From assembly GCA_963678675.1 (NCBI GenBank), contig OY783199.1, positions 11,460,708-11,524,707 on the forward strand: DNA of 64,000 bases, written 5' to 3'. A model generated the notes under the pieces. That model did no database searches. It was given only the letters and a program-made list of their open reading frames with translations, and was not told where the DNA came from. Source of the stretch: Xiphydria camelus. Lineage: Eukaryota > Arthropoda > Insecta > Hymenoptera > Xiphydriidae. Positions 54,269-63,405 of the stretch are shown in pieces. The translations under genes were made by a program, and so were the position numbers. The stretch's first letter is position 1. Each line of letters starts with the position of its first letter.

Positions 54269-54513
54269 TGATGAATATTTCTTGAAGGAGTCGATGGGAA
54301 TGCCGTCGACGTATTCCGGACACCCCTCGCTCGAAGGATGTTTATATGATGGCGATAGCGTTGGGTCGAGGGGGAGACCAGGCCCTCCGGGCCCTGGATG
54401 ACGCTGTGCGAGGATTCATTCTGGTTTTAGCAGTTATAAAGAGAGCATCTTCCTTATATATTCCCACTGTACTAATACAATAAAATAATCTTTGAGCTAA
54501 GTTACGCTCATCA
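54269..54513. mobile_element. 245-bp solo LTR, Copia- or BEL-like
   Basis: TGATGAATATTTC..ACGCTCATCA with 6-bp inverted ends, AATAAAATAATC polyadenylation signal near the right end and a flanking TTTTG/TTTTA duplication with one mismatch. The S copy at 59.5 kb has the site without it. No internal region is present, so recombination between LTRs removed it. Confidence 0.7.
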
Positions 54514-54774
54514 TTTTATTACAAATTCAACCATGTATGATAAGATATATTTCCCTTCTACAGTTTTCCAAATTTCTAACTTTTATGTTTGAGCGGGCTA
54601 CCAATCGCAGTAACGGGATAGGTCGTCTCTTTATTATATGAAATAGTTTTTTCGATGCATCAAAAACCCTCACCCGCTGTGCGTCACTGCCGTTGCCGAC
54701 ACAATGTTCTCTTATTACCGCGATAAGACTGCGTGGTGAGGTCACCGCACCGGTAAATACGACGACGCTCGCAA

Positions 54775-54840
54775 TCTGCCGGCGGTGTTTCTTTATGCGT
54801 CGAAGAGACTATTGGGGGGGAGGGGGGGGGGGGCGTCCAC
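54775..54840 (+). repeat. Repeat with poly-G run, copy b
   Basis: GCCGGCGGTGTTTCTTTATG, then CGTCGAAGAGACTATT, and GGGGGGGAGGGGGGG-type run. See 45,150. Confidence 0.8.
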
Positions 54841-55104
54841 CCGATAGCAGTGACGTGAAAGTGGATTTATTAATTATTCTTATACATTTAAGTAATCCTT
54901 TTCCATTGTAATTAACTTTAGTGTTATTATGTGATGAAAACATAATTTGTGACATTGACGACACGCGTTATTCATTAGCGTGTGTGTAAATATCTTTCAT
55001 TAGACCACGGTAACATTCTCTCTGCAAATATAATCAACCGAATAGTAACAAAATAAAATGGACAAAAATTGTTCAGAAATCTTACTAATAAATTCGACTG
55101 TTAA

Positions 55105-55545
55105 TTTATTTATATTATTTTCCGTTTGTGTGAAAAGGTAATTAATTATGTATAATTTTTGAAAGAGCAAGACAACTCACGCGTTAGATTAGATCACTAA
55201 ATTTTTATATTTTTTTGTTAGAATTATTTTCTTCTTTAACTCACCAAGTGATGAGTTCAAATAAGTTACCGACTTTTGGGAAGATCGTGGAGGATCTTGC
55301 TAGCGGGCGCATACCATTGCCGTCTCTCGAGAAATCGCTGGAGCTGATATTCCGCAGGACAGGACCATCCATGGCCGAAGTAGAACGAGATTTGCAAAAA
55401 TGTGAGGAGTACTGGAGGAAACAGTCCTCGAAGAAGAAAGTTAAAGAAGAAAATAATTCTAACAAAAAAGTATAACGTGTGAGTTATCTTACTCTTTCAA
55501 AAATTATACATAATTAATTACCTACACACAAACGGAAAATTAGAT
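55105..55545. repeat. Inverted repeat enclosing ORF1 of the small cassette
   Basis: TTTTCCGTTTGTGTG, TAATTAATTATGTATAATTT, TTGAAAGAG, TTGTTAGAATTATTTTCTTC on the left is inverted at 55,425-55,545. The arm on the right includes the last codons of ORF1, so the sequence encoding the ORF1 tail is the inverse of its own upstream region. Confidence 0.88.
55251..55475 (+). CDS. Small protein of unknown function, ORF1 of a two-ORF cassette
   Basis: From the ATG at 55,251 it encodes 74 residues: MSSNKLPTFGKIVEDLASGR, IPLPSLEKSLELIFRRTGPS, MAEVERDLQKCEEYWRKQSS and a lysine/asparagine tail. A longer frame opens upstream at TTG, but that part lies in the inverted-repeat arm, so the ATG is preferred. The sequence is helical and charged, with a P-S-L-E-K-x-L-E motif. 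I recall similar short frames in ant transposon-rich regions but cannot name a domain. ORF2 lies 210 bases downstream on the same strand with an S-family fragment (55,577-55,685) between them. Confidence 0.5.
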   Translation: MSSNKLPTFGKIVEDLASGRIPLPSLEKSLELIFRRTGPSMAEVERDLQKCEEYWRKQSSKKKVKEENNSNKKV

Positions 55546-55576
55546 CAAAAAAATTTTCTTTTTTTGAAAAATAATA

Positions 55577-55685
55577 TGTTTATCTTTGGATCTGTTAAGG
55601 GCATTTTATTATACTGAAAAAACCAAACAACGCGTACGTTTAAACTTTTCATCTATTATATCTCGCTTCGTTTCAGAGATAGCAT
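55577..55685 (-). repeat. Repeat family S, fragment 2
   Basis: TATACTGAAAAAACCAAACA, ACGCGTACGTTTAAACTTTT, ATCTCGCTTCGTTTCAGAGA. It ends exactly where ORF2 opens. Confidence 0.8.
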
Positions 55686-55985
55686 TTGAGAGATAATATT
55701 CTAAAACTTCAATCCCTTACTCATAATCAGTTTTCTTCGCCATGGTTTACTAACTTCATTAAATATTCGTCGTACAAGAGTGGATATGTAGACACGAGAC
55801 CTCCTGAATTTGAACATCTTGTAGGATTTTGTTATGCACAGGACTCGGAATTACGATGCCATATATGTGGCGATGTTGCCGTTATTACGTGTGATTGGTG
55901 TAAGAAACAACTTTGTATGAAACATTTTTTCACGGAGTACCATTATTGTCATAATTATGAGCCATATAAAGTTGAACTTTATTAA
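55683..55985 (+). CDS. Small cysteine/histidine-rich protein, ORF2 of the cassette
   Basis: About 100 residues: RDNILKLQSLTHNQFSSPWF, TNFIKYSSYKSGYVDTRPPE, FEHLVGFCYAQDSELRCHIC, then GDVAVITCDWCKKQLCMKHF, FTEYHYCHNYEP. The CxxC-x8-CxxC-x4-CxxH-x5-HxxCH spacing is that of a treble-clef or RING-like double zinc site, similar to the zinc tails of some piggyBac-type and other transposase-associated proteins. There is no ATG at the 5' end: the frame opens just after TAG at 55,680-55,682, and that AG could be a splice acceptor after the pyrimidine-rich CTTCG..TTTCAG stretch. It may therefore be the second exon of a spliced gene. Function unknown. Confidence 0.5.
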   Translation, partial: HLRDNILKLQSLTHNQFSSPWFTNFIKYSSYKSGYVDTRPPEFEHLVGFCYAQDSELRCHICGDVAVITCDWCKKQLCMKHFFTEYHYCHNYEPYKVELY

Positions 55986-56280
55986 AATGAAAGAAAAGTG
56001 GCACTAAAATACATAGAAGTAATGACCCCTGACATACAGTGGTCCCTCTATTACTCGCGCCCTCCATTACTCGCGCGAGAGGGGAAGTGATTGCCCCCAC
56101 TCCTCCCGTGACGCCATGACTGCTGCCATAGCATGAAGTGCGCACAGAGGTGCGCATAAAAATATAGAGAGGAGAACGCGCGCAACTTATCGTGTGTTCT
56201 CTGTCTAAAAACCGCGCTGTCTCTTTCTTTTGGCACGCCTTCATTGAAGTGAGTGGGGGCCGAAGTGAAGCTTCTCTAAA

Positions 56281-57823
56281 GGTACGTACAAACTGGGCAA
56301 CAAAGTGTTGGCAACATGTTGGCAACACGTCGATATCGGTGTTGGCAACATGTTGGCAACTTGTCGGTGGATACTCGTCGACAGCGTAGCAGTACAGACC
56401 AGCCAACAAATGTTGACAACATGTTGGCAACACGTTCATCCCCACGTGTCTCCCGTCGACTAGCAACAGCGGGCGGCATGACATCAAAGAGAATGGTCGC
56501 CTGTTGCTGGTATCCGTGTTTCCCATTTCAAATGAGAAAAGTTGACAACATCCTCGCAACATCCACGCAAATGGGACGGAATTTCAGAAAGTCGATTCAT
56601 ACCTCTTTTAATACTTTTAATAGCACATCGATCATAAATAACTCTCCGCGACTATAATATAATTTTTATTGGATTCCTCGCCTGCTCAGCTACTCCCGCC
56701 ATCGCCGCCGCTACGCAAATTTCTTGACAGGATCGTCGCCGCGGCGACGGTAAATTTTCCGACCCACGCACGAAAGTGGTTAATCGCGTCATCGGCACGG
56801 TATGTCAAAATACTGACTGGATCAAATCCTTTCCTTCTCCTTTTTTATTATTATATATTATTATATAAAATAGTTTTTTAATAAATGCGTGGATAAAACC
56901 GTGTCGCCGAAAACCCCGGCGACCTTGGGACCCGATGCGCGGAGCCAGGTACTTACCCCCCGGGGGTTGGGGAGCAAAGCTAGTACATACAAATAAATAT
57001 ACTACCGCCCACTTGACACGACCCGGCAGGGACCACATGTGGCAGGGACCGTCGCGGACGGGGTTCAACGCTTCCGATCCTTTCCGTCAAACGACGGGAC
57101 AGTCATAAAGACTAGAGTCTGTTTTCCGTCGCACACCCTTTCCGGAAAAGGTTAATTAACGGACGAATCGAAATAAGCCGTTTCCCGCAATATCTATTCT
57201 AATAAACAATGTTCCGTCTTTGCGCGACGGACTACGCGCCAAATTCATCTTGCGTGGTGGGTTTAGGATAAATAAAATTATACCAATTGGTAAGGGAAGA
57301 CAAACAATGCATTAACTTTATTTGCGAGCTGTTCCGGTCGCTCGCAAGTTTTCAAACTAACTGGTCGCTCTTCGACCCTGTGGTAATGAGGAACTTTCCC
57401 GGATCTAATTTATGGCTTTAACGGCCCGAGGAGTGTCGAATTTCTCCCTCACGCCGGTCTATGGACGAAATGCGAAGAGCATTTGAGCGAATATACGATA
57501 GACAATTTATTAATAATTTATTAATCCATAGTGGTCACACGGGGTCCAGTGGACCCCATGCTAATAAAATATACATTTTTCTCATGAAAACAGTTTTTTC
57601 ACTTTATTTTATACGTTCAAAACCGACCTATTTGATTGTACGAGTTTCATGAAAATTAATATCTTGAAACTGTAAAATAAATATACTTTTGTCAAAGCTC
57701 GTTGTAATACTGTATCCAGATACGAGTTGATGTTGGCAACATCTATGTTGCCAACTTGTTCCGCCTGTTGCCAACGTGTTACCAACATGTTGCCAACACT
57801 TTGTTGGCCGGTTTGTACGTACC
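56281..57823. mobile_element. Element T, copy 2 (inverted)
   Basis: 1,543 bp, ~98-99% identical by eye to the copy at 18,926-20,522 in reverse orientation. Fewer TGTTGGCAACA iterations at its right end account for most of the length difference. Confidence 0.93.
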
Positions 57824-57828
57824 TTAAA

Positions 57829-59338
57829 GGGCCCCATACACGTTTAGTTGGCCGGCCGGCCGTGGACTGTCAGTCCGACTGTCAGTCGACCGTCAGTCCT
57901 GGCCGGCCGCGGGTTATCGATAGGGTAAAACCCCCAGTGATTGGCCTTTTAAACAGACGAAATTATACAGTAATTGGCTTATCGTTTCCTCTTTCTATCG
58001 AATGCATTTGTTATGAGAGGGGGCCATTGATTATCGCATGGCCAATGACTGTATCGTTTACCCTACTCAAACTACACTTACAATTTTGTTCACCGAATGC
58101 GTCCGTCAGTTCTCTGCCGGCTTCGATAGTAGCATAACGATTTTACATTGAGAGTATAAATATGTCGCAAAAAGAATACGCAGCTGCACTTGTTATTTTG
58201 ACAAACCAGCAGAGGAAACGAAAAAAAACACTGCTATTATACAAATTAAAAAATGTACTTGTTATATTACATGGATGTGTATAGAAATAACGTTCAGCTA
58301 TAACTAAAGAAGCAATGTGTTAACGTTGCATCCGAAGTATTCGTTCAGGATGTTCTCTCGACTTTTGCAAATAACTCCGTAACTCCGATGCATTTTAAGA
58401 ACATTGAAGAAGTTTGCACTTATTTATTTGCCAAAGAAAAATCCACATCAAATGAACTGCGTTTCAAGTTAATTATCCATAATATCGGTTTCAATTTCAA
58501 TGTATCCAAAGTTATGTACACTTCTGATGCTTTCTATTTACATTACTTAAGAGCTGCACCCCAAACATATGTATTTATGGAGAAATTCCTCACACCAATA
58601 TGTGAGCCTCTGAACTGAACATTAATAATTAATGAAAATTAAAATTAAAAATATTTCCTGGCCAAAGTTGCTTGGGACCTTTTGACGTGTTTTGTAGGGG
58701 ATTTTTCCCTATCGATTGGTATAGGTTTCATCACACTTAGATTAATTTGCATTTCATATGCTATAATGACTAGACTACTGGGGAATTTCCGAGGCCCGTG
58801 CCTGGTTAAGCAATTTATTGAATTCGTCATTGTTGCGGGAAACGGTTCATCATGACTCGTCCAGCAATTAATTCCTTCAGGAAACGTGTGGAACTGCGAA
58901 TCGCCTGGATTCGACGAAACAGATCGCTTGCGTTGTCATTATGACTGTTCGAAAGATAGCGATATACAATAGGTATACAGGTATAGGCAATGCGGGAGAC
59001 GGATTATTTCGACCCGTCCGGTAATTAATCTTTCCGGGAAAGGGCGTAGTTGCAAGGTCATAACATTTCAGACTGGAGTAAAATTTTTCCGTCAGTCCGT
59101 CGCCGGATGAATCCCTGTCGGTGAACTTCAACACGCGTTTAATTTTATTGATCAACAGGCCCCCGGCAGGTAGCGACTTCTCATTTAAATTTGTGTGCGT
59201 AGCGGAAAGCAGCCGGCCGACTGAACGTGCATAGGTACCTTAACTTTGTGTGTGCGGCCGGTCGGCCAGGACTGACGGCCGACTGACAGTCGGCCTGCAG
59301 GCTACGGCCAGCCGGCTGACTAAACGTGTATGGGGACC
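57829..59338. mobile_element. Element B, 1.5 kb, GGGCCCCATACACGTTTAGT ends
   Basis: The left end GGGCCCCATACACGTTTAGT, then TGGCCGGCCGGCC, is inverted at the right (GGCTGACTAAACGTGTATGG, GGACC). TTAA lies outside each end. Subterminal ACTGTCAGTC and GGCCGGCC words are iterated. It starts directly at the end of element T. It shares an internal module with T (see findings). Confidence 0.85.
58308..58618 (+). pseudogene. Unrecognised reading frame in element B
   Basis: An open frame of about 100 codons without an ATG at its start: QCVNVASEVFVQDVLSTFAN, then NSVTPMHFKNIEEVCTYLF, FKLIIHNIGFNFNV, FYLHYLRAAPQTYVF and FLTPICEPLN before the stop. Codon composition and the regular hydrophobic pattern look like real protein, so it may be the tail of the element's lost transposase. 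I cannot assign a family. Confidence 0.35.
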
Positions 59339-59398
59339 TTAACTCAGAATTCTGCGAATTTACAGCCCCGAGACGCGCGAGTAATAGAGGAATCACTG

Positions 59399-59835
59399 TA
59401 TCCCGTCACTGCCATTAGTAGCCCGCTCAAACATAAAAGTTAGAAATTTGGAAAACTGTAGGAGGGAAATATATCTTTTCATACATGGTTGAATTTGTAA
59501 TAAAATTTCCTACATTTTTGTCTGTATGACCAAACAGATATTTTGAAAAATTACATTAAAACATTTTTTTTTAATAATGCGTTTATCCAAAATCTTCTTA
59601 GAGCATTTTATTACACTGAAGAAACCAAACAACACGTATGTTTAAACTTTTCATCTATCTCGCTTCGTTTCGGAGATAGCTCGAGGGGGGTCAAAGTTCA
59701 GAGGTCCATTTGACCCCCTAAAACTAAAATTGGGCTGCTATAAAAAAATAGGTGTCTCTTATTTTTCGATAATCTTTAAATTTACGGAGTTTCATCAAGA
59801 TCAGAAGCGGCGGCCTCGGATACTTTCCTTATAAG
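59399..59835 (-). repeat. Repeat family S, copy 3 (internally uninterrupted)
   Basis: CAAACATAAAAGTTAGAAAT, GGGGGGTCAAAG, CAGAAGCGGCGGCCTCGG. Inverse of copy 1. It provides the empty sites for the Harbinger-like MITE and the solo LTR. Confidence 0.85.
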
Positions 59836-59837
59836 CA

Positions 59838-60020
59838 TAGTTTTGGTTATTACCGTATATTTATTGAGAAAAATCGATGTAAAAATTGAGGGGTGCAGGG
59901 GGCAGACATTTGTGGTGTAAAGAGACACGGGTGCCCGCGACATCAGCGCTGTCGTGTCTGAGCCGCGAAACTACTTGATGAACGAACATGCCGCGAGACA
60001 CTACCGTGTCTCTTGATACC
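59838..60020 (+). repeat. W module, right-end fragment
   Basis: AGCATAGTTTTGGTTATTAC to CATGCCGCGAGACACTACCG, TGTCTCTTGA. It matches 35,690-35,870 and 52,840-53,020. Confidence 0.85.
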
Positions 60021-60165
60021 TGGCTTAGCAGGTAAAGAAGGTCGCTTCACCATTCGGCGTAGTCTGACTCCTCTTTATGGCCAAGGGCGAGCAACGGTGC
60101 CCTTGTCCGCTAGATCTAGGCATAGGATAGATAGGTACGTAGCGTAGCATGCTATATTATGCTTG

Positions 60166-60212
60166 TAGTAGCGGTCGGGTGGGGAGACGGCAGGGAAGAG
60201 GTAGAAACGACG
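60166..60212 (+). repeat. Family S fragment next to the second Helitron
   Basis: AGTAGCGGTCGGGTGGGGAG, ACGGCAGGGAAGAGGTAGAA, similar to 53,700-53,745. Confidence 0.6.
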
Positions 60213-61715
60213 ACGTTCGATCAGAAATACTTATTTCACCGAGAATTCCCTTCATGCAAATAAGAGGACTGCGATATATGAGCGGTCAGTATGGGATTCT
60301 TGGACAAGTCATCAATGTCCCTGCGGACTTAGATTTCATGGTAAAGGCACTACCAAGGGACGTTAGCGATGATTAGAGCATCAACGTGCACATCAAACGT
60401 AAACAGATACACAAATCAAGCTATTTAATTGGTTTCATGAACAAAACAAATATAAAAGTCGGGCTGCACTATCTTTGCGGTACTCCACTGTACAAAGTCT
60501 ACAACATTAAAGTTGATGCTCTGCTGCAAGATGTCGTCTCGATAATGGACAATTCATGTTAATTGTTGCTGTATATACAGGGTGTTTCACCTAACTTGAC
60601 CACCTCAAATATCACGGCAGTTTTTGATGATATGAAAAAATATTGAGGGGAAAAATTGTTCGATACAAAGGGGCAAATACTGTTGTTAGAAAAGAATTAT
60701 TTCTTAATTAGTTTTTTTTCAAGATATCAAGGTCATCGATATCATTTTAAATGGGTCGACATATTTTCATTACCACAGTCTTGTAGCTTATAAGAGGACA
60801 AATTCAGCAACTGCTAATATGATGACCTTCATTTCACTTTGAACGAGAAGAATCACGAAATGCGTGCCATAGATTCCAATACTTGTTCAAAGACAATAAA
60901 TGAATTAATTTCAATGTCATTGGGATAGTGTAAAATGTTATTTTTTCTGTTGCTTATAAACAAACCTCAGAGGTATCTTGTTTCGTCAGAAGGGAGAAAG
61001 TAAGGATTGGTTTTCGAACAAGTATTGTAATTCATGGCACATGGAAGGTCATCATATTAACAGTTGCTGAATTTGCCCTCTTATAAGCTACAAGACTGTG
61101 GTAATGAAAATATGTCGACCCATTTAAAATAATATCGATGACCTTGATATCTTGAAAAAAACTAATTAGAAAATAATTCTTTCCTAATAACAGTATTTGC
61201 CCCTTTGTATCGAACAATTTTTCCTCTCAAAACTTTTTCATATCATCAAAGACTGCCGTGATATTTGAGGTCGTCAAGTTAAGTGAAACACCCCGTATAT
61301 CACCTAACAAGAAACTTGATGATATTATCGAATTCATTTATCACGTGTTGTTATCATACACACCAGGTGGTGCAGCATTACGAAGAAAGGACTGGAGGAC
61401 TCTACCAATGATACTGAGCAGTGACTTCAATGTCCAGTTCTCCAAATCTGAAACTCAACCTCTCATTGACATTTAGGCTAGAGAATTCAATTTAAAAATC
61501 AACAACAACAATAATGTGAATACTCCAACTACCAGGTCGAGTACAACAATCGATGCTGTATTCTCTAGGAATCTAGAAAATATTAAATCACAAACGTTTG
61601 TGTCGTATTTTACCTATCATAAGCCGATTGTCACTACAATAAACACTGATAATTCTACGGATTCACGTTTTTCTCAAATTAAGGTTTCTCGAGCGGTACA
61701 GGGTTTTTTTCGCTG
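60205..61715 (+). pseudogene. Second Helitron remnant, split by a palindromic MITE
   Basis: The upstream half of the DUF6570-like region is missing. The frame picks up at EILISPRIPFMQIRGLRYMS, GQYGILGQVINVPADLDFMV, then a stop (TAG 60,374-60,376), then SINVHIKRKQIHKSSYL and TPLYKVYNIKVDALL. After a 722-bp MITE (60,576-61,297) the endonuclease-type domain follows: KKLDDIIEFIYHVLLSYTPG, LPMILSSDFNVQFSK, a stop, then TTRSSTTIDAVFSRNLENIK and VSYFTYHKPIV. As in the 11.4-kb copy, no Rep or PIF1 helicase lies between the two parts. The LINE on the opposite strand begins near 61,720. Confidence 0.85.
60576..61297. mobile_element. 722-bp palindromic MITE, TACAGGGTGTTTC ends
   Basis: Arms of ~275 bp are close inverses (TACAGGGTGTTTCACCTAAC, TTGACCACCTCAAATATCAC, GTAGCTTATAAGAGGACAAA). 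TA at 60,574-60,575 and 61,298-61,299. It interrupts the Helitron endonuclease frame within the segment encoding VAVYITPN. Confidence 0.95.
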
Positions 61716-62058
61716 CTAAACGTTAGTCCACTGAAGTACAGTAACACTCTAAAGTATGTTCTTCGTGCAATGTGGCAACAACGTTTGACGTACAGTAGTA
61801 TTTGTGTTGTATCCCGGCGTGTTTTTGCTGAGTCCCATTGCCATTTTAACGTATCTACCCTGCATTCTTTCCACTTCGTCCCATCTTCTCTATCCCCATA
61901 CTTCTACCCCATATAGGCACCCTGATTTAGCTAGCGCCTCTATAAGATAGAGCCTTTTTTTGAGTCTGTCTATTTTTGCTCTTTTCATAATTCCCCACGC
62001 CATATTTATTGCTCTACTCGCTTTTCCTGCCATCGCCCTTACGTGTTTGCCGTGTCCA

Positions 62059-62830
62059 TTATTTCAAGAGAACCAAAAGAGTATTTAAGTATTTAAATCT
62101 CTCCACTACTTCCAATTTCGTTCCGCCTAGCTCCCATGATTCTCCCTCCTTCCTCCTCCATCCCCTCTTGAACGCCATAACTTTGGTTTCGTTGACTCTC
62201 AGCTTCTTGCTTCTTGCGTATCTTTCTAGTGTCCGTAGCATCTCCCTTAGCCCCTCCGCATAATCTGCTACTATTGCTATCTCATCTGCGAATTTTAATG
62301 CAAATATTTTTTTCCTGCCTATTATCGTCCCTCCCTCATTTCTTTTTTCCCAGTCTTCGTCTATATCGTCTAGACATAGACAGAACAACAGCGAGCTTAA
62401 CGGGCACCCTTGTCTTACCCCACAAGTCGTATCGAATTCGTCTGTGATCCCTTCCCCCGTGATTATGTCGTTCTTCGTCTTGCTGTATATGTTTTCGATT
62501 ATTCTGTACATGTTACCCCTTACCCCCATCTTCCTCAGTTTTTTCAGCAATAAGTCCCTGTCTACTATATCGAACGCCTTCCTTAGGTCCACAAATGCGA
62601 CGTACAGTTTCCCCTTCTCTTCCTTCAGTTTATTTCCAATTAATGCGTTGAGTACGAATACGTGGTCCCTTGTCCCCCTCCCCTTCCTGAAACCAGCCTG
62701 GCTTTCCCGTAGCATCCCTTTTCTCTCTGCCCACTCCCTTAGTCTGCTCGTTATTATGTTTGTCAATATCTTGTATCCTACATTTAATAATGCTATTCCC
62801 CTATAGTTTCCTACCTCCCTTTCCTCCCCT
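62059..62830 (-). pseudogene. LINE reverse transcriptase with altered catalytic box
   Basis: The domain begins near 62,830 with YRGIALLNVGYKILTNIITS and runs through ESQAGFRKGRGTRDHVF, VAFVDLRKAFDIVDRDLL (first catalytic Asp), TTCGVRQGCPLSSLLF and the catalytic box, read here as LKFADEIAIVAD. Normal enzymes have (Y/F)ADD, so the second Asp is Glu. The frame ends in VVERFKYLNTLLVLLK after a slip, in place of the expected GYTF-type continuation. The substitution would be expected to impair or abolish polymerase activity, which fits a dead copy. Confidence 0.93.
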
Positions 62831-63405
62831 GATTTAAATATTGGTTACAATCTCGCTTTTTCCCATCCCTCTATTATTCTCCCCCTGTTCCACACTTCGT
62901 TTAGTATATCCTGAATTTCTCCTAGCCATTTTTCTGGCAGTACCTTTATAAATTCTATTCCTATCCCGCTTCTCCTACCGCTTTGCCATTTTTCATCTTT
63001 TTTATAGCGTCTAACATTTCCTTAAGTCCTATTTCTTGGTTTAGCTCTTCCTCCTGGGGCTCTTCCTCCTCTTCTATTTCCGTTTCCCTATTTTCCGCAC
63101 TTCTTTCTCCCTCCGCGCCTAACAGTTCTTTAAAATGTTTTACCCACTCTTTTTTTTTCGATGTTCTGTCCCTTTACTTGCCTCGATTTCCTGAACCCCC
63201 TTAATGCCTCCCAGAATTCCTTCGTGTCTTTACTTTCCTCTACTTTTTCCCATTTTTCCTTGTACCAATCCCGCTTCTTCTCCTTATAGATTTCTTTTAG
63301 TTTTTTCCTTTGCAGCGCCAGCTCTTTTTTGTGTCTCCCCCTTGTTTTTCAGGAATTTTTTTGAACAGGCCCGTACTACCTTCCTCTGTTCTCTACATTC
63401 CCCAT

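Larger units (their letters stand above)
53690..54650 (+). repeat. Repeat family S, copy 1, with two insertions
   Basis: GCGGTCGACAGTGAAGACGG, CGAGGCCGCCGCTTCCGATC, GGGGGTCAAATGGACC, TATCTTCGAAACGAAGCGAG, GTTTGAGCGGGCTACCAAT. It is inverse to 59,399-59,835, which lacks the two insertions. The right boundary is unclear. Confidence 0.8.
56037..59398. mobile_element. Element X (Tigger-like TIRs), containing elements T and B
   Basis: CAGTGGTCCCTCTATTACTC, then GCGC, at 56,037 and GCGCGAGTAATAGAGG, AATCACTG at 59,398. TA flanks both. Without T and B the element would be ~310 bp, the size of a MITE. It is inserted in a family S copy: ..GACA[TA] on the left and [TA]TCCCGTCACTG on the right. Confidence 0.8.
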
